NCBI GenBank assembly: GCA_963971305.1
Contig: OZ020306.1
Span: forward strand, 53,728,686-53,792,685
Direction: 5' to 3'
DNA from: Arcuatula senhousia
Taxonomy: Eukaryota; Mollusca; Bivalvia; Mytilida; Mytilidae
Length of the DNA stretch: 64,000 nt
This document shows, piece after piece, positions 32,031 through 43,634 of this stretch (its first letter is position 1; the number at the start of each line of letters is the position of its first letter). Position numbers and translations under genes: made by a program. The notes beneath the pieces are model-generated. The model had not been told where the DNA came from. It did no database searches and saw only the letters and a program-made list of their open reading frames with translations.

Positions 32031-32779
32031 ACCGCAAAAAATTGCGGACGTATAATGGTATGATGCTGTCGTCGTCGTTTTCGTCGTCTGCGTGGTCTGT
32101 TAACTTTAGTGTTCCCACAATTACTTTAGTTCTAGTTTTTTTATTATTATGAAATTTAACAATGATGTTCCTTACAATAAAAGGATGGATGGGATTGATT
32201 TTGGGGGTCCCCTTTATTCGGGCTAGAAAAATGCAAACTTTTTTTATTTCTGGTCCGATTTTGAAATTATTTTTTTCGCATGCTTAGTTTTGTCAAGTAG
32301 TCAATACAAAATGAAGGATTAATTATATTGCAGCCTCCCTTTTTTACGTAATAAAAATAAGAGCCAAAAAGGGCAAATATCAAAACTTTTTTTATTTATT
32401 GTTGATTTCAAAATTGTTTTTGTTAATTATTTCTTGTCAAGTAGTAGTGAATGTACAAAATTGAGGATTAAATGTTTTACACCCCCCCCCCTAGCGACCA
32501 AAAGGGGCTAAAATGAAAAGTAGCGGATACTCTAAATTAAGGACCAAAATTAGTAGTATTTTTGTAATTGTAATTCTTTTGGTCTGCTTTTGACAAAAAA
32601 TAAATAATTCCTTGTGAATTATGGGTGGAAAGTCCAAAGGCTGTATGTGTCAAAACAATTTGTCAGTCCACCATGGGCTGCATGTGTTCAAAGCAATTGA
32701 CTATCCATATTGGGCCTCAAACGTAGAGGGTTCGACATGTTGCGGTCGTATCATGCTGCGCTCGGCGAAGCTTTTTATT
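32031..32779 (+). mobile_element. H2 HINE-like element, complete and uninterrupted
   Basis: 5' hairpin TATACGACCGCAAAAAATTGCGGACGTATAA with GTCGTCGTCGTTTTCGTCGTC; short core units; 3' TTGCGGTCGTATCATG, hairpin GCTGCGCTCGGCGAAGC, TTTTTATT. At 749 bp this is the clearest full-length H2 in the window and a good reference for the family. Confidence 0.8.
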
Positions 32780-33230
32780 TTTCCTTGGTTTGCACCACAC
32801 ATGTCTATACTTAATTTAATCTGTAGTTACTGAAGAAATGTCAATTAAAACTCGTTACAATATTATCCAATGAGAGAGGTGAAGTGGGTAAGTTATTAGC
32901 ATGCATGTACATGTATATATGTATGTATTGGTGTGGTGAAGGTTTTTCTTATCATAGTTAACATACCTAAGAGCAATATGATGTGTCTTTAAACATTAGG
33001 AGATTTTTGGAAAATACCATTAAACCTTTCTTAACAGAACACTGAATTTACCGAACTTGTCTAGACCAAGCTGGTCTTCAAGTTTGGTCTTACAATTTCT
33101 ATAAATATTGTAACTGTATAAACACAAATCTTGTCTATACCAAATACATTATTCAGTACCACTTTTGTCAGGTTTTAATCATTGTACACTACAGTGCAAC
33201 CTATCTAAGCATTTACTTTCTCAGTTAATG
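32780..33230. other. Intron sequence, nothing recognised
   Basis: AT-rich with a short ATGTA/TGTATG-rich patch (32901-32930). Confidence 0.35.
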
Positions 33231-34550
33231 GTAGTTTAACTAATGCGGCAATATATGTTCATAATAAAGGATTAAAAGCTTATTTTAAATTCCGTAAATG
33301 TTTTGAAGGAAACAAACCCAAGATAAAATCTTTAATACATGTGTTTGACCATACTGTCAAACCGGTACTTCTCTATGGAAGTGAAATTTGGGGTCTTTTC
33401 TCTGGTATAAAACTGTTAGCGAAGACAGATTCTTTTTTTGATAAAATTTGTAAAAATCTTAAGATTGAAAATATCCTCAGAAAGTTTTGTAAATATGTGT
33501 TATAAGTACCGAAGCGTGCATCTAATTCTGCAGTTATGGGAGAACTTGGGCTGGGAGGTATCCATTATATTTAGATGTTTTTATAAATATGATAAACTAT
33601 TTTATAAGACTACATAATTGTGAAGATAATGAGGAGCTACTACCAAATGCTCTTTCATTATCCAAAGAGTTATTTGACAATGGAAAAAACCTCATGGTAT
33701 AGTAGCATCGATGCACTTCTTTCATACCTTGACATTAACATTAAAACATTATTTCAACCTAAACTTAATATTAAGACGTTTATTTTTAACAAATTAAGAA
33801 TTAAATATGAATTTATTTGGCATCAGGAACTTTTAAGAGACAACCCAATAGATGGCAAGGGAAACAAACTTTGCACTTTTAGACTATTAAAAAACATCTT
33901 TGAATTTGAAAATTATTTAACAATTGGAAACTATGATCAAAGAAGATTATTAACAAAATTTCGCATTAGTGCACATGATTTAGAAATCGAATGGGGTAGA
34001 TATACCGGAACCCAACAGCAGAATAGAATATGTGAAATTTGCAAAAATTATGTTGAAGATGAGTGTCACTTTCTATAAAAATGTGAAGCGCTTGAAAGTG
34101 AAAGAAAAGACATTTTGCAAATAATATCCAATAGATATAAAAAAAAAATTAGTTAATTAAATATTGATAACAAATTTGTTTGGTTATTGTCATCTGAGGA
34201 TAAATTTGTAATAAGTAATTTTATAAATTAATTAAAAATTTAAAAAACAAAAAGGAGGCTTTACTGAGTGTAAATAACTAGCAAACCTGTTGTATATGAT
34301 TAATATTGTCATTGAGGGCCATGTCTCTTGCTGCAGTTACTGTAATTTATGATATAAAGTGGTCAATGTGCTTGTTAAACCTTTATTAACACTCTATTAT
34401 ACATTACTTCATTCTGTTTATTTTTATTTTTTTTTATATTATTCAATCATTGTACAATCAACCATATTAATCATTGTATGAAATTAACATTGTACTGCAT
34501 GAAAGGGCGATTTAATTATCAAATAAACATATCTATCTATCTAAGAAAAG
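33231..34550 (+). pseudogene. LINE 3' region (RT C-terminus and 3' UTR), broken
   Basis: 5'-truncated. The first part reads KAYFKFRKCFEGNKPKIKS and LLYGSEIWG, then FDKICKNLKIENI, with in-frame stops near 33501 and 33572. An open frame of 152 codons (33620-34078) ends with the zinc-knuckle-like RICEICKNYVEDECHFL. This is the C-terminal region of CR1/L2/Jockey-type LINE ORF2 (LYGSE.W and C..C...EDE.HF are typical). The 3' UTR ends in a TATC microsatellite (34533-34545). The same lineage is present on the minus strand at 52180-54240. Confidence 0.75.
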
Positions 34551-34895
34551 TAGATGTGCTCTGATATGTAGATTATGGTGATACCAAATTTTGTGGAGAC
34601 AGGACTTGGCTTTATTGTAGGTTCTGTTGAAAGAGGTTTTGTGAAGTTATGTAGATGTACATGTTTTAATTTTTTTGTAGAAACAAATTGTAATTATAGA
34701 TTCTATACAAATTAACAAATTTCGAATACTGGGCCTCAAACGTACAGGGTTTGATTATTTTCCATGAGGTATCATTTTTTGTGCTTTTCATGGATAGACA
34801 TCCATGAAATTTGGTTACCCACGGAAAGAAAATCTAATATTGCATTGCATGCTGCGAAGTTCTAGAACCATAAATTTAAGAAACCACAAACTGGC
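34551..34895. other. Unassigned, with a 30-bp H2 scrap
   Basis: 34732-34755 (ACTGGGCCTCAAACGTACAGG) is an H2 3' fragment. The rest is unrecognised. Confidence 0.4.
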
Positions 34896-35670
34896 TTTTT
34901 GTCTCGCCTGCGACAAATAGTAGCGGAAGGCTAGAAATAAGTATTACTTTCCGGTGGCGGCGGTGTAAACTTTTTTGTAAGACTTTTGTGGACAATTTAT
35001 TGCTTGAAAAGTATAATAGCTAGGAATACAGACAGTTGAGGGTATGGTCTACGCAACTGTCAACATGCCTTGTGACCCTGATCCCATTTTCACGCTCCAG
35101 TGAATTAGGTCTTTTTTTTAAGGCTCAAAACTTTTTTAAAGACTTGTGGACAATGAATTTCTTGACAGGTATAATAGCTAGGCATCTGATATTGGGTCTT
35201 CAGACAGTTGAGACTAGGTCTGCGCAACTGTCACTAAGCATTGTGACCCTGACCCCATTTTCACGCTCCAGTGACTCTTTGACTTCGGTCTTTTTTAAGG
35301 CTAAAAACTTTTTGGAAGACTTTTGTGGACAATAAATAGCTTGAAAAGTATATAATAGTTAGGTATCTGATATTTGGAATACAGACAATTGGGTAATGCC
35401 ATGCCGCGTGATCTTGACCCAAATTTAATGCTTTAGTGACTTTGTGAACTTTGTTTTTTCATGCCATAAACTCCTTTTTAAGACTTTTTGGAAAATAAAT
35501 TACTTCAAAAGTATAATAGCTAGGCATGATATTTAATATACAGACAGTTCGGGTTCATGTCACAAAAACGTGTGACTTTGACCCCATTTTCATGCTTCAA
35601 TGACTTTGTGAACATAGTTCTTTTTTCATGCTGTAAGCCACTTTATAAATTCATGTAAATTCTAAAACCT
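34896..35670 (+). mobile_element. H3 element, 5' part with ~180-bp tandem core
   Basis: 5' TTTTTGTCTCGCCTGCGACAAATAG, a GGCGGCGG tract, then about four units of about 180 bp with GACTTTTGTGGACAAT, GGCATCTGATAT, GTGACCCTGA and TTTTCACGCTCCAGTGA. A solo H3 3' end at 38895-38946 may be its terminus, displaced by later insertions. Confidence 0.65.
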
Positions 35671-36265
35671 TTGCCCTTAGCTATATATATTTGGATTTCG
35701 TTTGGCTTAATGCATTTTGAACATCTTTTGAATTGTGCTGATGAGGAATAATTTTCCGAAATGGCCATACAGCACATAATAAAAAATAATTGCAGTTGGA
35801 GTTAACATATGTGTTGTGGTCTCATGTTCATTTACTCCATATCCTTTCTTGAATTATTTATTACCAGAGTTTGTCTTTTATGCCGTGTGGAGTTAGTAGA
35901 ATATAATTCCCTGTGTTTAAGATGTATGCTGATATGGTGTACTTGTAAATGAGATTACTTCTCTTGTGTACACTTTGTTTTTAACCACTATATAATTTCA
36001 TTTAGATTCTAAAACCTATGGTTAAACTCCATCCATCATAGTTTTGCCCTTAGCTATATATATTTGGATTTCGTTTGGCTTAATGCATTTTGAACATCTT
36101 TTGAATTACGGATTTCCTTTGTTTGGGTTCTAGTGCTGCTGATGTGGAATAATTTTCTGAAATGGCCATACAGCTCATAAAAAATTAATTGCAGTTGGAA
36201 TAAGCATATGTGTTGTGGTCTCATGTTCATTTACTCCATATCCTTTCTTGAATTATTTGATTGTA
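35655..36265. repeat. Tandem segmental duplication, 373-bp offset
   Basis: TAGCTATATATATTTGGATTTCG ... CATATCCTTTCTTGAATTATTT occurs twice (about 35678-35862 and 36051-36258) with small indels, joined by about 140 bp of other sequence. Non-coding. Confidence 0.6.
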
Positions 36266-36904
36266 GGAGTATTGTTGAAATGAATTTCTTGAAAAGTTTT
36301 ATAGCTAGGCATCTGATATTTTGGATATTGATGGATTAGATTAAGAATCTACCTTTGAAGGATAATGTTTACATCAAACTTTTGACCAATGGTTTATGAG
36401 AGAATATAGATAACTACGATCACCAACACGTGCTTTATAAGAAATAATTCAACAAAAACTGACTTGCTGAACAAATGTTAAATATAAGCGATGAAAAAAA
36501 TAGTTGGTCTATTTGCATCAATATCAGATAAAAAGTTAAGATATAAAGGCCGAGGAGCTTTGGCCAGTAGGGAGATTTAAGTGTGATGTCTACCTTTGTT
36601 ATTGTCCATTGACCAATGCACCGAATGAAAAAAAATCAAAATGTGGAACATAACTTTATAAGGAGAATTGGTATTGAAGAAATGTGAGCGAGGAAGTTAA
36701 AGAAAATATGTTTATGTTTAAAACTTTTCTATTCAAATGTCGAAAAAGTTTAACTATTTTCTCCCATTTGAAAGGTCAATTTTATAAAATTTTGATTGAT
36801 TGATAGGTCAAATGAAATCTAGATGACTCGACCTGATTAAGGTGTTTTGGTTTATCACCTAATCATCTGACCTTGACCTCATTTTTACATTAAATTACTG
36901 TTAA
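36266..36904. other. Intron sequence with one H3-like scrap
   Basis: 36284-36340 (GAATTTCTTGAAAAGT..GGCATCTGATATT) is H3 core. The remainder is unrecognised. Confidence 0.4.
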
Positions 36905-37714
36905 TGTTTTGTCCCCCGCCTCAACGCGGAGCGTGAACATAGAAATGCCGGCGTCCGTCCGTCTGTCCGTCACGTCACACTTTTTATGTCGCCGGCAACG
37001 TGTTGCAGAAGCGACATATAGGGGTTACTTTGGCACTTTCCGTCGTCTTGCGCCGTATATTTGGTATGTAGCTTCATCGCATAGTACTATAAGGTGTAAA
37101 GCGATTTTATGCCCGAAAAATAACTACTTCTTGTTTGACGAATACTTAAGATTTTATATATAAAGGACTTGGATACAAATTTCTGTCACAATTTTCAAGC
37201 AACTACATGCAGCAAGGTCTTTATACTTTGCATGAAGTTTTATCCTATAAAACAATATGGTGTAAAGTGATTTTATGCCAATAACTCTTCTTCTACCTGT
37301 ACACCAAACAAACATAGATATGCAGGCGACATATGCCTTCCGGGAAAGGCTTAACAAATTTTTCAGGAACTATTAATGGTAGGCTTTTGATATTTGGTAT
37401 GCAGCTTCACGTACGTAGGGGTCCGATATGGTGGGATGCGTTTCTAGGTCTGTCTCTTATTTACTTACTGTTAAACGAGCCGACTTAGAATTTTTAAAGG
37501 TCAAAAATGGAAAAAAATTCGTAGCAGATTTCTCAGCTATTACTTTTCGCAGACTTTTGATATTTAGTATGCAGCTAAAGGTTGGGTTCCTATATAATCG
37601 GATGCGTTTCAAGGTCTGTTGCTTACCTACTTCCTATTTAACGAGCAAACTTAACCTGTTAAGCGGGCTGAATTTTTACCAATCGGTGGGGGACCCAGGA
37701 ATTGTGTTCTTGTT
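36905..37714 (+). mobile_element. H5 HINE-like element with nested H4
   Basis: 5' GTCCCCCGCCTCAACGCGGAG with GTCCGTCCGTCTGTCCGTC; 3' GGTGGGGGACCCAGGAATTGTGTTCTTGTT. The subterminal GTCCCCCGCC and GGTGGGGGAC are inverted. Core units of about 180 bp carry CTTTTGATATTTGGTATGCAGC and GGTGGGATGCGTTTC. An H4 element interrupts it at 36982-37352. A minus-strand H5 lies at 42430-43130. Confidence 0.7.
36982..37352 (+). mobile_element. H4 HINE-like element
   Basis: 5' hairpin ATGTCGC..CAAC-GT-GTTG..GCGACAT (36987-37018) and 3' TGCAGGCGACATATGCC with hairpin GCCTTCCGGGAAAGGC. TATGTCGCCGGCA and TGCAGGCGACATA are inverted. The core is about two 180-bp units (CAAGCAACTACATGCAGCA). Confidence 0.65.
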
Positions 37715-37719
37715 CATTT

Positions 37720-38434
37720 GTTATGTCGCCTGCAACGTGTTGCAGAGGCTACATAAAGGAGTCACTTTGGCACTTTCCGTCGTTTTGTGTCCTGCGTCCT
37801 GCGGCGTCACAAAAATTTCTGTCGCACTTTTCCAAGCAACTACATGCAGCAGTATCTTGATATTTCGCATGCAGCTTCATCCTATAGCACTATATGGTGT
37901 AAAGTGATTTAATGCCTGAAAAGTAACTCCTTCCTGTTTGACGAATACTTAAGAGTATATACATGTATATAAAGGACTTGGAATAGAAATTTCTGTCGCA
38001 TTTTTCCTTGCAACTACATGCATGCAGCAGGCTCTTGATATTTTACTTGCAGCTTCATTCTATAGTATCATATGTTTTTAAGCGATTTTATGCCTCTAAA
38101 TTAACTACTTCCTGTTTGACGAATACTTATGAGTTTATATAAAAAGGACTTGAATACAAATTTACGTCGTACTTTTTCAAGCAACTACATGCAGCAGTCT
38201 CTTGATATATTGTCTGCAATGTCATCCTATAGTACCATGATGTGAAGTGTTTTTCTGCCCGAAAATTAACTACTTCCTGTTTGACAAATACTTACGATTT
38301 TGAAATATTGCACTAGATAAATTTCTGTTCAGTCCGGGTTACATGCAGGAAGATTTTTCTACTGTTTACCGAAAATAACATAGGTACACGGGCTACATAT
38401 GCCTTCCTGGGAAGGCTCCATCTAGTGTTCTTGT
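37720..38434 (+). mobile_element. H4 HINE-like element, second copy
   Basis: 5' TTATGTCGCCTGCAACGTGTTGCAGAGGCTACATAA, a TCCGTCG tract, about three to four core units of roughly 180 bp (CTACATGCAGCAG, TACTTCCTGTTTGACGAATACTTA), 3' GGGCTACATATGCC plus hairpin GCCTTCCTGGGAAGGC and CTAGT. The subterminal arm is mutated at one position in both ends (GGCTACAT). Confidence 0.65.
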
Positions 38435-38499
38435 GTTCTGTCTTTCTTAATGGCTATGACATCTAGAATCACTTTTTGGCCCTAAGAAAAATGTCATTT

Positions 38500-38766
38500 G
38501 ACGAACACGTCAAAGCTATACATTATCCGTTTAAATTTCTAAATTGTCAAAAACCTAAGGATCTTCCTACCTCAGACATAGGTTGATCTTAGTCATTATT
38601 TGGTTTCTAGTTCGACATTTTTTGAATTATTCTATGCTCTTCATAGTCATGTAGTGTTTGGCATTTTCAACCTTTGGTAGAGCGCCTCTGATGAATCTTA
38701 AATAGACGAAACGCGCGTTAGGCGTAGCAAAATTTATTGTCTGGAACTTTGTTGTAATTTATAAAT
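38500..38766. repeat. Mussel-type GACGAAACGCGCGT repeat, copy 1
   Basis: Contains GAGCGCCTCTGATGAATCTT..TAGACGAAACGCGCGT and TATTGTCTGGAACTTTGTTG. The same order occurs at 49760-50036. From memory the GACGAAACGCGCGT block is very abundant in Mytilus. The element type is not clear. Confidence 0.65.
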
Positions 38767-38894
38767 TTTAAGTCACGTGCTAATTGACCTTTATTAACCT
38801 CTGATCTTAAGAGCTCGATGCATTGGCAAACTTTTAATGCATTTGTTATTATGCCAGCAGGAGAGAATGAATAAATGAACAGTTGAATAACTAG
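38767..38894. other. Unassigned
   Basis: No structure seen. Confidence 0.3.
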
Positions 38895-38946
38895 CTATGC
38901 TGATAGTGCGGGCAGGCGCGACATACTTTTATTGTTAACTCTTGTT
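38895..38946 (+). mobile_element. H3 3' end, solo
   Basis: ATAGTGCGGGCAGGCGCGACATACT..ATTGTTAACTCTTGTT matches the H3 terminus of 53813-53855. It may close the H3 element that starts at 34896. Confidence 0.55.
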
Positions 38947-39140
38947 TTCAGCAATTCACGAACATTGGTACATACATTAAAATATTGAAATGAATTCACA
39001 GATCCACAGAACTCAAAACAAATTTGGCTTACAGTATCAAAAAACTTATGTATCATGTATCAGACCCGTAGCCAGAATTTTTTTAGGGGGTTCGATTTTC
39101 AAAATATTCCTTTTTTTAATAGTGCTTAACCGAATTTCAC
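38947..39140. other. Unassigned
   Basis: AT-rich; includes ACCCGTAGCCAGAATTTTTTTAGGGGG-like repeat wording (39060-39090) without boundaries. Confidence 0.3.
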
Positions 39141-39142
39141 TT

Positions 39143-40520
39143 TGTTGTCTCGCCTTCTGCGACTATTCGTATTACTTTCCGGTGGCGGTGGCGGCGTAAA
39201 CTTTTTTAAGACTTTTGTGGACAATGAATTGCTTGAAAAGTATCATAGCTAGGCATCTGATATTTAGTATAAAGACAGTTCAGGTTATGGTCTACGCAAC
39301 TGTCAACATGCCTTGTGACCCTGATCCCATTTTCACGCTCCAGTGATTCTTTTTTCAGGCTGTAAACTTTTTTGTAAGACTTTTATGGACTATGAATTGC
39401 TGGAAAAGTATATTAGCTAGGCATCTGATATTTGGTATGCAGACAGTTCAGGTTATGGTTTACACTACTGTCACCATGGAATGTGACCCTGACTTCATTT
39501 TCACGCTCCAGTGACTCTGTGAACTTGGGTCTTTTTTCAGATCGTAAACTTTTTTGTAAGACTTTTGTGGACGATGAATTGCTGGAAAAGTATATTAGCT
39601 AGGCATCTGGTATTAAGTATACAGACAGTTTAGGTTATGGTCTGGGCAACTGTCACCATGTCATGTGACCCTGACCCCATTTTAACGCTCTAGTGACTCT
39701 GTGAACTTAAGTCTTTTTTAGGCTGAAACAAAATGTTTGTAAGACTTTTGTGGACGATGAATTGCTGGAAAAGAATATTAGCTAGGCATCTGATATTAGG
39801 TATACAGACAGTTTAGGTTATGGTCTGGGCAACTGTCACCATGCCATGTGACCATACCCCATTTTTACGCTCCAGTGACTGTGATTTTAGGTCTTTTTTT
39901 CAGACAGAAATTTTTCATACGACCGCAAAATTTTTGCGATCGTATTATGTTATGGCGATGTCGTTGTCGCTGTCGTCGTTGTCCTCGTCGTTGTCGTCTG
40001 TAGACACTTTGGTTTCCGTGTAATAACTTTAGTTTTAGTTAACCAATTGTTATAAAATTTTGATATGATGTTTATAACCAGTAAAGAAAGGTTGGTATTG
40101 CATTTGGGGTATCTGGCCCCACCGTTTAAGAAAAAATGGCCAAAAGGGGCAAAAATGGGTATATTGACAAAACATCTGTAGAATGTTTAATTTGCAATTC
40201 AAAGTCCCCCAAAGAATGCATGTGTCAAAAAGCTTTGTGAGTCCACCATGGGCTGCATGTGTTCAAAGTATTTGACAATCCATATTGGGCTGCAAATGTA
40301 CAGGGTTCAACATGTTGCGGTCGTATCATGCTGCGCTCGGCGTAGCTTTTTATTGTAATACTTGTGTGGACAATGGATTGCTTGAATAGTATAATAGCTA
40401 GGCATCTGATATTGGGTATACAGACACTTTTTGTGTTTATATCAAGAAATGAAAGCTTAGGTAGTGGATTTTAGTGATGGTGCCGGCAGGCAAGACAAAC
40501 TTTTAGTGGCCACACTTGTT
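39143..40520 (+). mobile_element. H3 HINE-like element hosting a complete H2
   Basis: 5' TTGTCTCGCCTTCTGCGACTATTCG with a GGCGGTGGCGGCG tract. The core has about four to five units near 180 bp (GGACAATGAATTGCTTGAAAAG, GGCATCTGATATT). 3' GGTGCCGGCAGGCAAGACAAAC..TAGTGGCCACACTTGTT. The H2 element at 39914-40354 is inserted in a T run of one unit. Confidence 0.75.
39914..40354 (+). mobile_element. H2 HINE-like element, compact, nested in H3
   Basis: Hairpin CATACGACCGCAAAA/TTTTTGCGATCGTAT, GTCGTTGTCGTCTG, one core unit, then TTGCGGTCGTATCATGCTGCGCTCGGCGTAGCTTTTTATT. At about 440 bp it is the shortest complete H2 here. Left junction GAAATTTTT and right junction GTAATACTTGTGTGG restore the H3 unit when joined. 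Confidence 0.75.
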
Positions 40521-41129
40521 TTTACCTCTATTTTCATTTTTATGTCGGGGGAGCATTAGGCTTTACTCATGTCCGTCCATACACACGAATTTCCGTCAAG
40601 TTTTTCTCAGAAACCGTACATTAGATTTGAAAGTTGGTAGGATGGTTCAGTATGACAAAGTGTATGCCCTAAGCGACTTTCAGACCTGTCGGACTGTTTC
40701 AGGTTCTTACTGTTTGGGGCCAGCAGGGCATCCGTGTCCCATGGCATATTCTTTCTTTATTTTTTCACTATTATCTCTTTTTTCCAAAGTGAGGTGGGGT
40801 TCCCCATGACTACGGGTATGTGTATGCATTTAGCACTTTTTTTATTTGAAAGTTGAAGAAAACAGAAAAGGTACTATAAATTTGCATAAAATCGAATTAT
40901 TACTATTGATTATTCTAATATACTAATACTGAAAAGGACGCTTAGAATACATGGATTTTGAAATCAGACGAAAAAAATACATGTACAGGTTTTTTTTTAA
41001 CTTTATGATTTTTTCCAGGTACGTGTAATTTGTATTTTTTTCATTCTTATTCTGGATATTATGTTTCCTGAATAGTAAAGCACAATACTTCAATACATTA
41101 ACAGTTATTTAAGGGAAGAAGCAAAGGTG
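40521..41129. other. Unassigned, possible further hairpin-type repeat at 40535-40770
   Basis: 40538-40590 (TTATGTCGGGGGAGCATTAG..ATGTCCGTCCATACAC) resembles the start of a HINE-like element, and CCCATGGCATATTCTTTC near 40740 could be its end. I could not establish matching arms. Confidence 0.3.
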
Positions 41130-42190
41130 TACCAAAGGGGTAATCAGTATCATAAAACCGTAAAGACAAAGACAAAACCGGCAGACAAAAATCATCACAA
41201 CAAAACAAATCACATAACAACATAAAACACACACACACATAACAACAAAACCGCATTCAGCAACGCGAACTCAAGTCGGAACGAGAGTGAACTCAGGTGC
41301 TCCGGAAGAGTAAGCAGTTCCTGCTTGCTATAGCACACCCGTCACGTTGCCAAAGATCGATGTTGGTCAAATCCGGAAAGGATGACATTACAAAACTTTA
41401 TGTCAAACCAATATCTGTGCTCATTTTAGAGATATAAATCCCGTATTTGTATACAAGCACATGATGTCGTCCATAAAATTTCTTGAATGATTACAACAAC
41501 CTGGGAGCAACGTACCCCTGTGTTAACAATTTGCTTGTCAGTCGTGTAGCTCTGTCAAGGAAGTCGTTGTACTCCCAACATGCTCTGGAATAACGAATCA
41601 ATTGTGATACGTAAACTGCATATGCTGGAGCGGACGAAATGTTGCTACACAGAAAGGGAAAGTTAACTATTGGAAAGTCATCACGTTTGTCATAGAGCTA
41701 TGTACAAAGCCTTCCTTGTGTGTCAATTTCGAGAAATAGATCCAGATATGAAGCGGACCTCCTAGAATCTGTAGTGTCCTTTATCTCAAGTTCCTTCGGA
41801 TATATGAGATGTAAATAGTCACCAAATCGAGGATTGTTTAGTGAAAGGACATCATCAGTATAACGAAATATGAGATTGAAGGATAAAGCAAGTTTGCGGT
41901 CCTTTTTGTCTAGAAGTGATTGTAAGAAATCTGCTTCATATGAATGAAGAAACAAATCGGCAAGCAATGGTGCACAATTTGTGCCCATTGGGATACCTAT
42001 TGTTTGCTGAATAACACGTCCACAAACTGTACAAATATGCTGTCGATTAGAAAGTTGAGCATTTTTATTATTTGATCTTCTGTAAATTTGTTTTTCTTGC
42101 TAGACTCTTGGATGACAAAGTAAGTCTTTTTATAACCGACTACCAAATACTTGTACCTGCGTATATGATACAATTTACACCCTCCACTGT
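41130..42190 (-). pseudogene. Reverse transcriptase fragment (Penelope-like or related), broken
   Basis: On the minus strand: RRYKYLVVGYKKTYFVIQES, RVIQQTIGIPMGTNCAPLLA, then FRYTDDVLSLNN and SASYLDLFLEIDTQGR. IPMG..CAPL.A and the Y.DD box are RT motifs B and C. A 96-codon open frame covers 41698-41988; sequence before it (to about 42190) and after it (FYGRHH..LV.KYG) is homologous but interrupted by stops. I recognise a widespread invertebrate RT family; assignment to Penelope-like elements is tentative. The catalytic box reads YTDD. Confidence 0.65.
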
Positions 42191-42429
42191 CAAATTCATA
42201 AAAAAATGCAATTATGATAATTTAAGTTTGAACATTTTAATTTAACAACATCTATTTTTAAGTCTTTTGACAAGTAGTATCCAAAGTACTCAACATGTTT
42301 AAGTTTTACATCCCTCAATTTTTTTTTGATTGCTACATAGATGTGTTTAACTTTCATTTCATGGGAGGTTCTCAGATGTGCAAAAATAAACTTGCTTAAT
42401 AAGACCCAAAGGGCTACTTCATTACTAGG
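42191..42429. other. Unassigned
   Basis: A 78-codon minus-strand frame without motif; AT-rich. Confidence 0.3.
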
Positions 42430-43131
42430 CATCTGGCAGCAAAAGTAGCTGAGAAATCGGTTACGAAATTTTTTTCATTTTTTAATCCTAAAAAAAATCA
42501 AAGTCTGCTTGTTAAACAGGAAGTAGGCAAGCAACATACCTAAAAACGCATCCCACTATACGAGACCCCTACATAAAGCTGCATATCAAATATCAAAAGC
42601 CTCGGATTAATAGTAGCTAAGAAATCTGTTACGAAAAATTTTCCATTTTCGACCGTAAAAAATTCTAAGTCGGCCCATTCAACAGAAAGTAGGTAAGCGA
42701 CAGACCTGAAAACGCATCCCACCATATGAGGCCCCTACTTGAAGCTGCATACCAAATATCAAAAGCCTAGGATTAATAATAGCTGAGAAATTTGTTACGA
42801 AAAATTTTCAATTTTTGACCCTAAAAAACTCTAAGTCAGCTCTTTTAACAGGAAGTTGGTAAGTGACAGACGTGAAAACGCATCCCATCACTAGAGACCC
42901 TACTTGAATATGCGTACCAAATATCAAAAACCTAGGATAAATAGTAGCTGGGAAGTCTGTTACGAAAAAAATTCCATTTTTGACCCTAAAAAATTCTAAG
43001 TCAGCTCGTTAAACAGGATGTAGGTAGGCGACAGACCTGAAAACGTGTGACGGACGGATGCACGCACGCACGCACACACGGACGGACTTCCAACATTTCT
43101 ATATCCCCACTCCGCGTTGCGGCGGGGGACA
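42430..43131 (-). mobile_element. H5 HINE-like element, minus orientation
   Basis: The 5' end on the minus strand is GTCCCCCGCCGCAACGCGGAG; on the plus strand the hairpin CCCCACTCCGC-GTT-GCGGCGGGG sits at 43105-43127. It is followed by a TCCGTCCGTG/GTGCGTGC microsatellite (43048-43088). About 3.5 tandem units near 180 bp carry CTGTCGCTTACC, GACTTAGAATTTTTT and CTTTTGATATTTGGTATGCA. The 3' end is lost. Confidence 0.65.
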
Positions 43132-43444
43132 AAAACAGATGGGTCATATTCAGTCAGACCACAGTAACTGTTTTTGTCTTCTTTTAATCAGAAAGTATAA
43201 TAGAAAGTGAAAATCTAAAGCAACTCACCTTCTTCAGCATCTTAAGCTCTATAAAAGTGTCCATTGGGTGTCAACGTTTCATGGATTTTGCCTATAAGTT
43301 TAACTACTGCAGATAAGGAAAATGTGTTGCTTGCTAGAACTTTCATTTCATTGTGTTCAAAAGCTCTACAAAAGTCTCCAGATGGTACAAGTTGTCAGAT
43401 GATCCATCAATTGAGCTTTAACCCTTTTTCAGGTTAAAGTTTTC
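43132..43444 (+). mobile_element. H1 core fragment
   Basis: GTCAGACCACAGTAACTG..AGTATAATAGAAAG, CTTCAGCATCTTAAGCTCT and AAAGTCTCCAGATGG are H1 core words. Both ends are missing. Confidence 0.5.
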
Positions 43445-43634
43445 TTATGCCCCCTCTACTATAGTTGAGGGGTATATTGTTTTACCCCTGTCTGTTCATC
43501 CTGTGGTCTTTTCCCTAAGTTTTCCATACTTTTTATGTCCCATCTATGAAAACAAAAGGTCACATAGTGTTTGGTCCGTCCATCTGTCCCAAATTTGTGA
43601 AATGGGGCATTATGTCTTTTTGACATATTCTTGT
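43445..43634 (+). mobile_element. H7 short HINE-like element
   Basis: 5' TTATGCCCCCTCTACTATAGTTGAGGGG hairpin; 3' GGGGCATTATGTC with hairpin TATGTC-TTTT-TGACATA and TTCTTGTT. TTATGCCCC and GGGGCAT are inverted. A CCTGTCTGTTCATCC and GTCCGTCCATCTGTCC tract lies between. No tandem core; 190 bp. Confidence 0.65.

Noticed and set aside
36909..37907. 84- and 159-codon frames in the H4/H5 region
   Set aside because: They run through hairpins, CGTCC microsatellites and tandem units of mobile elements, and have no domain motif.
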